NCBI RefSeq assembly: GCF_020217425.1 | Contig: NZ_CP084090.1 | Coordinates: 1,922,001 to 1,986,000, forward strand | Direction of reading: 5' to 3' | Origin: Halomicrobium urmianum | GTDB taxonomy: Archaea; Halobacteriota; Halobacteria; Halobacteriales; Haloarculaceae | DNA: 64,000 nucleotides | Shown here: positions 8,525 to 16,976 of the stretch, in pieces | Numbering within the stretch: the stretch's first letter is position 1 | Layout: the number at the start of each line of letters is the position of its first letter | Position numbers and translations under genes: made by a program | The notes under the pieces: generated by a model | Told to the model about the DNA's origin: nothing | The model's database searches: none | Seen by the model: the letters and a program-made list of their open reading frames with translations, nothing else

Positions 8525-9193
8525 TCAGGCTTGCCCCTGCCACTCCGCCGCAAACCGCTCCAGAAACGACTCCAGGAAGGCCGTCCGCTCGGCGGCCAGT
8601 TCCTCCCCGCGCCCGGTATGCATGTCCTCGCCGAGGCGCAGCAGCTTCTCGTGGAAGTGACCCACCGTCGTCCCGCCTTCCGGACGATTCCCGGGGCGAC
8701 CGATCGGATTTCCGCGCGCCCCGCCGTAGGCGAAGGTCCGCGCTAGCCCCACCGCACCGATGGCGTCCAGATTGTCGACATCCCGCAGCACCTCGGTCTC
8801 GACCGTCTCCGGGTCGTCGCAGTCCGGTCCGTAGTCGAAGCCGTAGCCGTCGTGGACCGCCACGCAGTGGCAGATCGCGGGGACCTGCTCGTCCGGTACG
8901 CCGGCCGCGTCGAGCAGTTCGCGCACCTGCGGCAGGCTCTCCTCCGGATGGGTGTACCCCTCGCCCATCGAGCGATGCAGGTCGTGGACCAGCGCCGCCG
9001 CGCCGCCGATCTCGGGATCAGCCCCCTCGGCGTCCGCCAGCCGCAGCCCCAGCGCGAACACCCGCCAGGCGTGGTCGAGCGCGTGCCCGCCGGAATCGCC
9101 GGCGACCTCCTCGTGCATCAGCTCCGCGAGTCGCTCGAAGCGCTCCGTGTCTTCGGGGAGCCGTTCGGGCGGTACGTCGACGGGGGCGTCCAT
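8525..9193 (-). CDS. HD-domain metal-dependent phosphohydrolase
   Basis: 222-residue soluble protein of the HD superfamily, which binds metals and cleaves phosphate esters or nucleotides. The motifs are DHAWRVF (first His), LVHDLH (the HD doublet, about residues 68-73) and VDNLDAIG (distal Asp). This is the compact YpgQ/YedJ-like layout, with a GGARGNPIGRP loop before the last helices. Substrate is unknown; nucleotide or dNTP hydrolysis is typical of the group. It leads a likely two-gene unit with the DUF309 gene. Confidence 0.85.
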   Translation of the reverse strand: MDAPVDVPPERLPEDTERFERLAELMHEEVAGDSGGHALDHAWRVFALGLRLADAEGADPEIGGAAALVHDLHRSMGEGYTHPEESLPQVRELLDAAGVPDEQVPAICHCVAVHDGYGFDYGPDCDDPETVETEVLRDVDNLDAIGAVGLARTFAYGGARGNPIGRPGNRPEGGTTVGHFHEKLLRLGEDMHTGRGEELAAERTAFLESFLERFAAEWQGQA

Positions 9194-9299
9194 GTCAGCG
9201 GGGGTGTCGCTACTGCGGAGTCAAGACTTCGGTAGAAACGAACGAATCCTCCAAGCACCGAAAACACCGGCCGCTACCCGGTCAACGCACCGAAAAGGA

Positions 9300-9320
9300 C
9301 GTCCGGACGGCGATTTGAAC
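9300..9320 (-). repeat. 21-nt copy of the tRNA-Arg 3' end (T-loop to discriminator)
   Basis: Read on the minus strand the sequence starts GTTCAAATCGCC and ends GTCCGGACG. It matches positions T-loop to base 73 of the tRNA-Arg gene at 9451-9523 with a single mismatch in 21 bases. It is in the same orientation, 130 bp downstream of the tRNA. This is the form left by site-specific integration at a tRNA 3' end. It has no acceptor 5' half, so it is not a tRNA gene. Confidence 0.75.
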
Positions 9321-9450
9321 TTGCCGAGACGGTCCTGCTCGTTCGCTTCGCTCACTGCGCGGGCGTGCGACTCGTCTGCTCAAATCTCCTCTTGGAGTTA
9401 CCTGCAGCGCAGACGGTTCGCTACGCTCACCGATTTGCGCTGCAGGAAAA
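9321..9450 (-). mobile_element. 130-bp tRNA-3'-end-associated mini-element (Arg copy)
   Basis: The segment lies between the tRNA-Arg gene and the 21-nt copy of its 3' end. Reading away from the tRNA it has TTTT, then a hairpin with an 11-bp perfect stem (9436-9446 with 9401-9411) whose 24-nt loop contains GTGAGCGTAGCGAACC. A further stretch follows with AGTCGCACGCCCGCGCAG and AGGACCGTCT. The last two blocks recur almost unchanged after tRNA-Asn in the same order, and the Asn segment is 131 bp long. It has no coding capacity. I infer a non-autonomous integrated element; a tRNA-linked regulatory structure is the alternative. Confidence 0.5.
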
Positions 9451-9523
9451 CGTCCGGACGGAGATTTGAACTCCGGTCCCTGGCTCCGCAAGCCAAGAGG
9501 ATAGTCCACTACCCTATCCGGAC
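9451..9523 (-). tRNA. tRNA-Arg (anticodon GCG)
   Basis: 73-nt gene. Acceptor GTCCGGA pairs fully with TCCGGAC, discriminator G. The anticodon stem TTGGC/GCCAG encloses loop TTGCGGA, giving anticodon GCG for CGC and CGU codons. The T-arm is CGGAG-TTCAAAT-CTCCG. The 3' CCA is not encoded. TTTT follows immediately after the 3' end. Confidence 0.95.
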
Positions 9524-9801
9524 TCATCTATCCGTAACGGGGATTGTTGTAAAGGGGTTTCGATTCGACCACCGCAGTGCGACGCCGTGACGCGGTGGGG
9601 GAAGGCACGGATTCGTTTCGGACGGGCGACACCTCGTGTCGAACACCGGGATGGTCCGACAGTTTATCCGCGGGGACGAGCGAGTGGACCACGAGCATGT
9701 CCGGAGCGAGTCGCGGCCGACTGAAAAGAGCGGGACGGCAGGCCCGCAGTGACACAACGACAACGCTTAAACGCGGCGCAGCATTGCCTAGTGTACGATA
9801 A
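9524..9801. promoter_or_regulatory. intergenic region with promoter of the single-strand DNA-binding protein gene
   Basis: No gene is visible. CTTAAACG at about 9766-9773 lies roughly 30 nt before the ATG at 9802, the right distance for a TATA box and a very short leader. The opposite end carries the upstream region of the tRNA-Arg gene, including TGTAAAGG (about 9549-9556) on the plus strand. Confidence 0.5.
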
Positions 9802-11262
9802 ATGGGCGCTATAGAGGACATCTACGCGGATCTCGACACCGACGTCTCGGAGGAGGAGTTCCGCGAGGCCGTCGAGGAGAAGGTCGAGCAGATGGGTGGC
9901 CTCGCCGACACCGAGACGGCGGCGATGCTGATCGCCCACGAGCTCTCGGAGAACGAGGTCAACGCGATCGCGGACATCGAGCCGGGGATGCAGGAGGTGA
10001 AGTTCCTCGCGAAGGTCGTGGGCGTCGGCGACCTGCGCACGTTCGAGCGCGACGGTGACGGCGAGGAGGAACCCGACGAGGGCCGGGTGATCAACGTCGA
10101 GGCCGCAGACGAGACGGGCACGGTTCGGCTGGCGTTCTGGGACGGGCAGGCCCAGGCCATCGCCGACGGCGAGATGGAGGTCGGTCAGGTGCTTCGCATC
10201 AAGGGCCGGCCGAAGGAGGGCTACAACGGGCTGGAGGTCTCCGTCGACAAGGCGGAACCGGACGAGGACGCGACGATCGACGTCGAGCCGGGCGAGGGGT
10301 CGACCATCGACGCGCTGACGATGGGCCAGTCGGACGTGAACGTCCGCGGGCTGGTGCTGGACACGGACTCCGTGCGGACCTTCGACCGCGACGACGGCAG
10401 CGAGGGCCGCGTGGCGAACCTGACCATCGGCGACGAGACGGGCCGCGTCCGGGTGACGCTGTGGGACGAGCGGGCCAACCGCGCCGAGGAGATCGAGTCG
10501 GGAACCGCGGTCGAAGTCGTGGACGGCTACGTCCGCGAGCGCGAGGGCAGTCTGGAGTTACACGTCGGCGACCGCGGCGCCGTCGACGAGGTCGACGAGG
10601 AGGTCGCCTTCGAGCCCGACGCCGACCCCATCGAGGCCGTCGAGATCGGCGACACGGCCGACATCGCGGGCGTCGTCCGCTCCGCCGACCCCAAGCGCAC
10701 CTTCGACCGCGACGACGGCAGCGAGGGGCAGGTCCGCAACCTCCGCATCCAGGACGAGACGGGCGACATCCGCGTCGCGCTGTGGGGCGACAAGGCCGAC
10801 ACGGACCTCGCGCCGGGGGACGAACTGCTGGCCGCCGACGTCGAGATCGACGACGGCTGGCAGGACGACAAGGAGGCCTCGGCCAACTGGCAGTCCACGG
10901 TGGTCGTGCTGGACGACGCGGCCACGGGCGGCGCGGGGGCGGCGTCGGGCGGCACCGGCGACGCGACCGCGAGCGCCGACGGCGGCGACGCGGGGCTGGA
11001 CGCCTTCACCGACGAGGGCGGCGACGGCGGAGCCGGTGCGTCCGGCGGTTCCAGCGAGGACGCGGACGCCAGCGACGGATCCGACGACGGCGAGCCCGTG
11101 GAGTTCACGGGTACGGTCGTCCAGACCGGCAACCCCGTGGTGCTCGACGACGGCGAGCAGACGATGACCGTCGAGACCGACGCGACGGTCCAGCTCGGCC
11201 AGGAAGTGACCGCGCGCGGGACGCTCGACGGCGACCGGCTGGACGCCGACGACGTGTTCTGA
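9802..11262 (+). CDS. rpa2: RPA-type single-stranded DNA-binding protein with three OB folds
   Basis: 486-residue replication protein A homologue that coats single-stranded DNA in replication and repair. An N-terminal helical region (1-60) is followed by three OB folds at about 65-150, 170-265 and 275-370. Each contains the repeated signature (R/K)TF-(D/E)R-DG...V-N-DETG-(T/R/D)-(V/I)R(V/L)(A/T)(L/F)W. A Gly/Ala/Asp-rich linker (about 373-425) leads to a small C-terminal beta domain. There is no zinc finger. This is the layout of the stand-alone haloarchaeal protein known as Rpa2 or RpaC, reported essential in Haloferax as I recall. A histone gene follows 152 nt downstream, also as in Haloferax. 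Confidence 0.92.
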   Translation: MGAIEDIYADLDTDVSEEEFREAVEEKVEQMGGLADTETAAMLIAHELSENEVNAIADIEPGMQEVKFLAKVVGVGDLRTFERDGDGEEEPDEGRVINVEAADETGTVRLAFWDGQAQAIADGEMEVGQVLRIKGRPKEGYNGLEVSVDKAEPDEDATIDVEPGEGSTIDALTMGQSDVNVRGLVLDTDSVRTFDRDDGSEGRVANLTIGDETGRVRVTLWDERANRAEEIESGTAVEVVDGYVREREGSLELHVGDRGAVDEVDEEVAFEPDADPIEAVEIGDTADIAGVVRSADPKRTFDRDDGSEGQVRNLRIQDETGDIRVALWGDKADTDLAPGDELLAADVEIDDGWQDDKEASANWQSTVVVLDDAATGGAGAASGGTGDATASADGGDAGLDAFTDEGGDGGAGASGGSSEDADASDGSDDGEPVEFTGTVVQTGNPVVLDDGEQTMTVETDATVQLGQEVTARGTLDGDRLDADDVF

Positions 11263-11414
11263 GAGCCGCCGGTCGCGACAGCCGTCTGACCGCACGCCGT
11301 GGCCGACCATCTCGACGGGCAGCCGCGGCTACGGTGGACATCTGGCCCAGATCCGGGGCACTGTGTGTGAGTAGCAAGGAAACCCTTAAGACCGCGACAG
11401 TCCCGGATTTGGGT

Positions 11415-11852
11415 ATGAGCGTCGAGCTACCGTTCGCCCCGGTCGACTCCGTCATCAGACGGAACGCCGGGGGGTTGCGGGTGAGCGCCGAGGCGGCCGA
11501 GGAACTGGCCCGTCGCATTCAGGACCGCGGTGCGGAGCTGGCGGAGCAGGCCGCCGAGGCGGCGACCACCGACGGCCGGAAGACGCTGATGCCCCAGGAC
11601 TTCGGCGTGACCGACGCCCGTGACAAGGACGACCTCGAGTTGCCCATCGCGCCCGTTGATCGCATCGCCCGCCTCGACATCGACGGTCGCTACCGCGTGG
11701 CCATGGACGCCCGCGTGGCGCTGGCCGACGTGCTGGAGGAGTACGCCGACGACGTGGCCGCGGCCGCGGCGGAGCTGGCCCGCCACGCCGACCGTCGCAC
11801 GATCAAGGCCGAGGACGTCGAGGCCTACTTCGAACTCGAGCGGTACTACTGA
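11415..11852 (+). CDS. hstA: archaeal histone, fused doublet
   Basis: 145-residue protein with two histone folds in tandem. The first begins MSVELPFAPVDSVIRRNAGG and the second ELPIAPVDRIARLDIDG (about residues 75-91). Each is followed by the long central helix and the short RKTLMPQDF or RRTIKAEDVEAYF loop-helix end. Such doublets fold as a pseudo-heterodimer that wraps or bends DNA. It is acidic, as in other haloarchaea, and lysine-poor. CTTAAGA at 11387-11393 is about 25 nt before the ATG, so the transcript is probably leaderless. Its stop codon ends one base before the ATG of the histone deacetylase gene, so the two must be read from one message. Confidence 0.96.
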   Translation: MSVELPFAPVDSVIRRNAGGLRVSAEAAEELARRIQDRGAELAEQAAEAATTDGRKTLMPQDFGVTDARDKDDLELPIAPVDRIARLDIDGRYRVAMDARVALADVLEEYADDVAAAAAELARHADRRTIKAEDVEAYFELERYY

Positions 11853-12863
11853 ATGAACTTCGGCTACCGCGAGGTCTGTCTGGACCACGACACGGGCAAG
11901 CGCCACCCCGAGAGCCCCGACCGGCTCCGAGCGATCAGGCGCGGCCTCGCGGAGTGTCACGACGTCGAGTACGTCGCTCCGGACGACGCCGACGTGGACC
12001 TGATCAAGTCGGTCCACGACCCCGACTACGTCGACGAGGTCAGGGACTTCTGCGAGTCCGGCGGCGGTAACTGGGACGCCGACACGGTGGCCTGCGAGGA
12101 CACGTGGCCGGCGATCCTGGCCAGCGCCGGCCTCGCCGAGTGGGCCGCCGAGCGCGCGCTGGCCGGCGACGAGGGCAGGGAGACTCCGTTCGCGCTGGGC
12201 CGGCCGCCGGGCCATCACGCCGTCGCCGACGACGCCATGGGCTTTTGCTTCGTCAACAACGTCTCCGTCGCGGCGCAGGCGGCCCTCGAATCCAACGCCG
12301 ACCGCGTCGCAATCGTCGACTGGGACGTCCACCACGGCAACGGCACGCAGGACATCTGGTACGACGACGGCGACGTGCTGTTCGCCTCCCTCCACGAGGA
12401 GGGGCTCTACCCCGGCACCGGCGAGGTCCAGGAGACCGGTGAGGGGGACGGCGAGATGCGGACGATCAACGTCCCCTACCCGCCGGGTGCCGACACCACC
12501 GACTACCTCGCGGCGGTCGACGAGGTGATCGGCCCCTCGTTCCGCGCGTTCGATCCCGACCTGGTGCTGGTCAGCGCCGGCTTCGACGCTCACCGCCACG
12601 ACCCCATCTCCCGGATGGAGGTCTCCTCGGAGGGCTACGGCCTGCTGGCCGACCGCGTGCGCTCCATCGCCGACGACTGCGACGCCGGCCTCGCGTTCGT
12701 CCTCGAGGGCGGCTACAACCTCGACACCCTCACCGACAGCCTCACCACCGTCCACGAGGTGTTCGATCGGTACTCCCCCTCGACGCCCGACGTAGACGAG
12801 GTCAGCGAGGGCGCCCGCGAGGTGCTGGACGAGTTGATCGATCAGGGGTTCGGAGACGACTGA
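11853..12863 (+). CDS. hdaI: class II histone deacetylase family protein (HdaI/AcuC-like)
   Basis: 336-residue zinc-dependent deacetylase with every landmark motif: RPPGHHA (catalytic His pair, about 113-119), GFCFVNNV, DWDVHHGNGTQ (zinc Asp and His, about 149-159), SAGFDAHRHDP (zinc Asp) and EGGYNLDTL (transition-state region). The family removes acetyl groups from lysines or polyamines; the Haloferax homologue HdaI was reported essential. Its ATG abuts the histone stop codon (TGAATG), so histone and deacetylase are cotranscribed and probably translationally coupled. Whether the histone is the substrate is not shown by sequence; few acetylatable lysines are visible in it. Confidence 0.94.
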   Translation: MNFGYREVCLDHDTGKRHPESPDRLRAIRRGLAECHDVEYVAPDDADVDLIKSVHDPDYVDEVRDFCESGGGNWDADTVACEDTWPAILASAGLAEWAAERALAGDEGRETPFALGRPPGHHAVADDAMGFCFVNNVSVAAQAALESNADRVAIVDWDVHHGNGTQDIWYDDGDVLFASLHEEGLYPGTGEVQETGEGDGEMRTINVPYPPGADTTDYLAAVDEVIGPSFRAFDPDLVLVSAGFDAHRHDPISRMEVSSEGYGLLADRVRSIADDCDAGLAFVLEGGYNLDTLTDSLTTVHEVFDRYSPSTPDVDEVSEGAREVLDELIDQGFGDD

Positions 12864-12904
12864 AGATAGGCTCTCTCTGGCTGTTCTAGCGCACTCCGGG
12901 GTCG

Positions 12905-14254
12905 CTACGGTCGAGGATCGAAGTACTCGGCGAACTCCGGCCCGAACGCGTCGGCCAAGTCGGCCACGTCGTCGCCGACGAGGACGTCGTAGCCCGCCTC
13001 CAGCGCCGATTCGACGTGAGCGCCCAGCGCGACGTCGAAGAGGGCGTCGCTGCGGAGGAACGCTGCGGCGGCGGCGTACTCCCGGTCGCGCTCGACGACG
13101 TAGCGGTCGTCCGCGACGAAGGGACCGTAGGCGTCGCCGTCGGCGTACTTCCCGTAGAACCCCTCCGCGTGGTCGCGGACGTGGACGGGCGGGCCCTCGT
13201 GGCGCTCGATCGCCGGGCGCTCGGCGACCGCGAGTTCGGCGAACAGGACGGCCCGGTCGTGGGCCCAGGTGGCCCCCCGGAGCACGTCGAACCCGCGGCG
13301 GTCGAGTTCGTCGGTGACACCGCCCAGCGACCGGAAGAGCTGCGGCCAGAGCTGGTCCTCGACGACGTCGGGCGCGTCGAAGACCACCGCGACGGGCGTC
13401 GTGCCCCGGTCCGAGATCGCCGCCCGCACCTCGTCGGCGTCCAGCGGGTCGGGCTCGCGGGGCTCGAACAGCGCCTCACGGGGGTCGGCGACGAACTCGC
13501 GGGCGTAGTGCTGGAGGCTCGCCAGCCGCTCGGCCGAGAGGACGGCGGCGACGTTGCGCTCGGGGTCGGTCGGGTCGATCACCACCAGCGGGTCGTCGAA
13601 CTCCGCCCGCCCGTGGTCCTCCGGGTCGAGGCGGACCGGCGGGTGCCAGTCGGCGGCCGCCGCCAGGAACTCGCGGACGCCGCCGTACTCAAGCACCAGC
13701 AACTCCGTCAGGAAGCCCGAGAACCCCCGCGTCCGGAGGTCGCTGCCGTAGGCCCCGATCCCCTTCAGGAACTGCTTGCAGACCCGCACCTCGTCGGCCA
13801 GCCGGTCGTCCAGTCGTTCTTCGAGGTAGCGCGTATGGAACGGCGTCCGGTCGACCGCGGAGCGGATGTCCGTGGCGTCGTCGAGGTCGTAGCAGGGCAC
13901 CAGGTCCACGTCGTAGCCCTCGACCTCGCCTTTGACGTAGGGGTGCTCCGCGTACTCTTCGTGGCCCCCGGGGAGGACGGCGTGGCCGACGTCGAGGCCG
14001 TACTCCTCCAGTCGCTCGCGGTCCAGGTCGGCCGGGAACGCGACGAACACGTCCACGTCGCGGTCCCCGGACACCCACGTCCCCCGGGCGGTGGAGCCGA
14101 CCTGGATCACCTCGGCGTCGACCGGCAGGTCGGCCACGGCGGTCTCGGCCCGGTCGATCACCTCCGCGGCGACTCGCTGCAACTCGGCGCGTTCCCAGTC
14201 GTCGGGCACGACGCGCTCGCGTACCCGTTCGACGACGACGTCGACCTCGTCCAT
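12905..14254 (-). CDS. cca: archaeal (class I) CCA-adding enzyme
   Basis: 449-residue tRNA nucleotidyltransferase that adds CCA to tRNA 3' ends. The polymerase-beta-type palm motif is intact: QVGSTARGTW followed by SGDRDVDVFVAF (two catalytic Asp, about residues 61-67), with the third Asp in YDVDLVPCY. The helical central region (CKQFLKGIGAYGSDLRTRGF) and C-terminal tail and body domains follow in the usual order, and length is normal. None of the four tRNA genes in this window encodes CCA, so this activity is needed. It is convergent with the HDAC gene and ends 42 nt from it. Confidence 0.96.
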   Translation of the reverse strand: MDEVDVVVERVRERVVPDDWERAELQRVAAEVIDRAETAVADLPVDAEVIQVGSTARGTWVSGDRDVDVFVAFPADLDRERLEEYGLDVGHAVLPGGHEEYAEHPYVKGEVEGYDVDLVPCYDLDDATDIRSAVDRTPFHTRYLEERLDDRLADEVRVCKQFLKGIGAYGSDLRTRGFSGFLTELLVLEYGGVREFLAAAADWHPPVRLDPEDHGRAEFDDPLVVIDPTDPERNVAAVLSAERLASLQHYAREFVADPREALFEPREPDPLDADEVRAAISDRGTTPVAVVFDAPDVVEDQLWPQLFRSLGGVTDELDRRGFDVLRGATWAHDRAVLFAELAVAERPAIERHEGPPVHVRDHAEGFYGKYADGDAYGPFVADDRYVVERDREYAAAAAFLRSDALFDVALGAHVESALEAGYDVLVGDDVADLADAFGPEFAEYFDPRP

Positions 14255-14350
14255 GAGCGCGGGTTCGCGAGGAACGCGTGAAAGCGTACCGATGGCGGAT
14301 CGAAGCGAAAGCCCTATTTAGTAACTCCAGCTATCGAAGAATGCGTTCGA

Positions 14351-14423
14351 GCCGCCGTAGCTCAGCTGGTAGAGCACCACGCTGTTAACGTGGTTGTCCC
14401 AGGTTCGAGCCCTGGCGGCGGCG
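14351..14423 (+). tRNA. tRNA-Asn (anticodon GTT)
   Basis: 73-nt gene. The acceptor GCCGCCG pairs with CGGCGGC, discriminator G. The D-arm contains CTCAGCTGGTAGAGC. Anticodon stem CCACG/CGTGG encloses CTGTTAA, giving GTT. T-arm CCAGG-TTCGAGC-CCTGG. CCA is not encoded. CTATTTAG about 25-35 nt upstream (14312-14319) is a probable TATA box. Confidence 0.96.
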
Positions 14424-14554
14424 TACTTTTCGGCGCACAACACGACGAGCGTAGCGAGGAGTCTGTGCGCCGAAATACGGTCACGGCAGGCTCGAGCATG
14501 CAAGTCGCAGCCCGCGCAGCGAACGGAGTGAGCGAGAAGGACCGTCTTGCACCC
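14424..14554 (+). mobile_element. 131-bp tRNA-3'-end-associated mini-element (Asn copy)
   Basis: It lies between tRNA-Asn and a 21-nt copy of that tRNA's 3' end. A 10-bp perfect stem (TTCGGCGCAC 14429-14438 with its complement at 14465-14474) encloses a loop with GACGAGCGTAGCGAGG. The stretch that follows contains AGTCGCAGCCCGCGCAG, GGAGTGAGCGAG and AGGACCGTCTTG. Order, size (131 against 130 bp) and several sequence blocks are shared with the element beside tRNA-Arg. No open frame of note is present. Same interpretation and same doubts as for the Arg copy. Confidence 0.5.
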
Positions 14555-14575
14555 GTTCGAGCCCTGGTGGCGGCG
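14555..14575 (+). repeat. 21-nt copy of the tRNA-Asn 3' end
   Basis: The sequence begins GTTCGAGCCCTGG and ends GGCGGCG, matching the tRNA-Asn gene from T-loop to discriminator with one mismatch. It sits in the same orientation 131 bp downstream. It marks the distal boundary of the preceding element and looks like one arm of an integration duplication. Confidence 0.75.
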
Positions 14576-14655
14576 CTTTCTGTCGTTCACATCCAGAACA
14601 TTCGCGCGTCATGAGCGACAGGCTAAAGAACAGGTGCCGTGAATCACGGATTGAA

Positions 14656-14731
14656 GGGCCCTTAGCTTAGTCTGGTTCAAAGCGATCGGCTCATAACCGA
14701 TTGAGCGGTGGTTCAAATCCGCCAGGGCCCA
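14656..14731 (+). tRNA. tRNA with CAT anticodon (elongator Met or Ile2)
   Basis: 76-nt gene. Acceptor GGGCCCT pairs with AGGGCCC, discriminator A. Anticodon stem ATCGG/CCGAT encloses CTCATAA, giving CAT. T-arm GTGG/TTCAAAT/CCGC region is normal. The G1-C72 start and GGGCC acceptor resemble isoleucine tRNAs, so this may be tRNA-Ile2 whose C34 is modified to agmatidine, not elongator tRNA-Met. Unlike the other three tRNAs here, no 3'-end copy follows it. Confidence 0.9.
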
Positions 14732-14940
14732 CTTCTCACGACTCACGCGGTGTTCGCCGTGCGAACGTGCCGCCTGTGGATTCGGTTCTTCCTGATGTGC
14801 GTATCGGGCCCGAAAACGAGCGTCGGTAGCGATTCCGCGGCCGACACCGAGTGGCCGGTGGTGGAATCGCTGTCAAGCGACGTGCAAGGACTACCGGGAC
14901 CGCACCCGGTGTCTCGAAACGGTTCTCCGCCGAGGGCCGA

Positions 14941-16608
14941 TCAGGAGATCGTGACGGTCACTTCGTCGGTCGTCTGCGTGCCGTTGCTGTCGGTCGCGGT
15001 CAGGGTGACGGTGTAGGTGCCGGCCGACTGGTAGCGCACGCCGGCGTAGTAGCCGCTAGTGGTGCTTCCGTTGTCGAGGTCCCACTCCAGCGAGGTGATC
15101 CAGGAGCCCGGATCGCTGGTGTCGTTGACGTGGAACTGCACCAGGTCGCCGACGCCGGCGGAGGTGGTGCTCGGGGCGATTTCGGCGACGAGGTCGCCGG
15201 AGCCGCCGCCGGTGTTACCGCCGGAGTCAGAGCCGTCGTTGCCGCCGGTGTTGTTGTCGCCGCCGGAGTCACTACCATCGTCGCCGCCGGAACTGCCGTC
15301 GAGCGAGAGGTCGATGTAGTTGAGGTCCCACCAGGAGTCGGCCATGACGACGCGGATGACCTGCTGGCCGGCGTCGAGCGAGACGCCGGAGGTGGAGACG
15401 GTCTCCCATGAGTCCCAGCCGCCGGTGGCACCGAAGTCGACGGAGCCGGAGACGTCCTGACCGTCGACCTCGAGGTGGAACGAGCCGCCGCCGGAGTCGG
15501 AGGCGACGAGCGCCTCCAGGGTGTACTCGCCGGCCTGCTCGACGTCGACGGTGTACTCCACCCATTCGCCGGACTCGATGTAGCCGATCGAGTAGCCGCT
15601 CCCGCCGGAGTTCGAGGAGATGTCGACGGCTTCACCCGTGCGCATGGCGCCGCCCTCGTTCTCGGACGTGTTGTCGCTGTAGGCGACGCCCGAGCCGCCC
15701 TGGTCGTACTCCTCGGCCTGGATGCGACCGGGGACGGCGTGGGGCGTGCCGTCGTAGGGCTGCTGATCGCCGGAGCCGCCCTGGTCGCCGCCGGTGTTGT
15801 CGCCGCCACCGCCGGTGTCGCCGCCGCCGGTGGTCCCGATGGTGACGTTGGAGCTACCGGAGCTCTGGTAGCCCTCGGTGGCCATGATCATGTAGTCGTG
15901 GCTCCCCATGTTCAGCCCGTGGTTCTCCCAGGCGTCGAAGTGGTTGCCCGTCGTGATCGTACCGCTGGTCCGGGAGTTCTGGCGGATGCTCCAGTACTGC
16001 GTGAACGTCGCGGTGCCCTCGATGGAGGGCTTGTTCACGCGCTCGGACGTGTAGATCTCGTAGGTCGACCCGTCGGTGGTATGGGTTCCGTGGAAGGAGT
16101 CTCCGGGCTTGTAGCTGCCGTAGTCCTCGATGATGTAGTACTCGACCAGCGGGTTCGTCGTCCACCCGTAGAGGGTCAGATAGGAGTTGCCCTGCGGGTT
16201 GTAGTCGGCGTCGTACTGGACGTTCTTGCGGCCGCCGGTCTCCCAGCCCTTGCCGAGCACGAAGTTGCCGACGTTCGACCACTCGACGCTGTAGTTGCCG
16301 TCCGGCCCCAGCGTCATCGAGACGGAGCCCTGGTCGTTCTTCCAGAACGAGTAGTAGTACCCGTCGTGGGTCCCGGTCTGGTTCGAGGTAATCGTCTGAG
16401 ACTGGGCGGACGCCGAACCGGTCGAGGCGGCGGCACCGAGGCCGGTCGCTGCCGTGGCGGCGGCCGACTTCAGGTAGGCCCGGCGGTCCATCGAGTCGAG
16501 GACGCCGTCGCGTGGCTCCTCGCTCACTTCCTCGGCGTTCTGTGCGTTCTCTCCCATCGCTGCATCCATCGATTCCCCTGTCGTGTGGTCGTCGTTCGGT
16601 CGTTCCAT
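14941..16608 (-). CDS. secreted GH11 endo-1,4-beta-xylanase with CBM6 and PKD modules
   Basis: 555 residues, Tat-exported: [16 protein letters not shown] lies about residues 41-56, after a 40-residue pre-region. Module 1 (about 70-260) is a GH11 jelly-roll xylanase: [15 protein letters not shown]-like [24 protein letters not shown] with the nucleophile Glu, and [12 protein letters not shown] with the acid/base Glu. A Gly/Thr linker leads to a CBM6 (about 290-430; [38 protein letters not shown]). A second Gly/Asp linker precedes a C-terminal PKD domain ([11 protein letters not shown] ... [18 protein letters not shown]). It would cut xylan outside the cell while bound to the polymer. GH11 enzymes are uncommon in archaea, so bacterial origin of the module is likely. 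Confidence 0.94.
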   Translation of the reverse strand: MERPNDDHTTGESMDAAMGENAQNAEEVSEEPRDGVLDSMDRRAYLKSAAATAATGLGAAASTGSASAQSQTITSNQTGTHDGYYYSFWKNDQGSVSMTLGPDGNYSVEWSNVGNFVLGKGWETGGRKNVQYDADYNPQGNSYLTLYGWTTNPLVEYYIIEDYGSYKPGDSFHGTHTTDGSTYEIYTSERVNKPSIEGTATFTQYWSIRQNSRTSGTITTGNHFDAWENHGLNMGSHDYMIMATEGYQSSGSSNVTIGTTGGGDTGGGGDNTGGDQGGSGDQQPYDGTPHAVPGRIQAEEYDQGGSGVAYSDNTSENEGGAMRTGEAVDISSNSGGSGYSIGYIESGEWVEYTVDVEQAGEYTLEALVASDSGGGSFHLEVDGQDVSGSVDFGATGGWDSWETVSTSGVSLDAGQQVIRVVMADSWWDLNYIDLSLDGSSGGDDGSDSGGDNNTGGNDGSDSGGNTGGGSGDLVAEIAPSTTSAGVGDLVQFHVNDTSDPGSWITSLEWDLDNGSTTSGYYAGVRYQSAGTYTVTLTATDSNGTQTTDEVTVTIS

Positions 16609-16976
16609 AATACCGACACCACATTAATCATCTCCGAACTATGTTAAATTTCTAACTAGATAAATGAAATATATGTATTGGATTAATTATAATACGGTTT
16701 CCGCGGCTTCTCGGGACTGGCTGTCGACGTGGACGCGGGGATCGGCCTTTTCGGAACGTCCAGACGGTCCTCTCTATAGGAGAAGGTGGACGCGACGACA
16801 CGCTCGAAGGGCTCCCCGGGTGCCCGACGATGTGTGAGTGGCTCCGATTTCCACTGTAGTTGCCTGCGGGGGCTGCGCCGCCATCGGCGGCGTCGCGGGC
16901 AGGCGACGGCCCGGCCGGCTGGCGGGTCCGAGCGGCGCACAGAAGACTCATTACGGAGGGATCGGCAGCCCCTCGA
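16609..16976. promoter_or_regulatory. 368-bp divergent intergenic region with AT-rich xylanase promoter
   Basis: The first 80 bases after the xylanase start are AT-rich (for example ATAAATGAAATATATG at 16661-16676 and TTAATTATAATACG). They should hold its promoter and any control site; I see no clear palindrome. The remainder is GC-rich and contains no convincing gene, only a weak upstream extension of the next frame. Confidence 0.5.

Noticed and set aside
14555..14575. Second tRNA-Asn gene
   Set aside because: Only the T-arm to acceptor 3' end is present; there is no D-arm, anticodon arm or 5' acceptor strand nearby.
14732..14940. Fourth tRNA-end element after the CAT tRNA
   Set aside because: I found no copy of its 3' end and no hairpin with the shared blocks in the 200 bp that follow.
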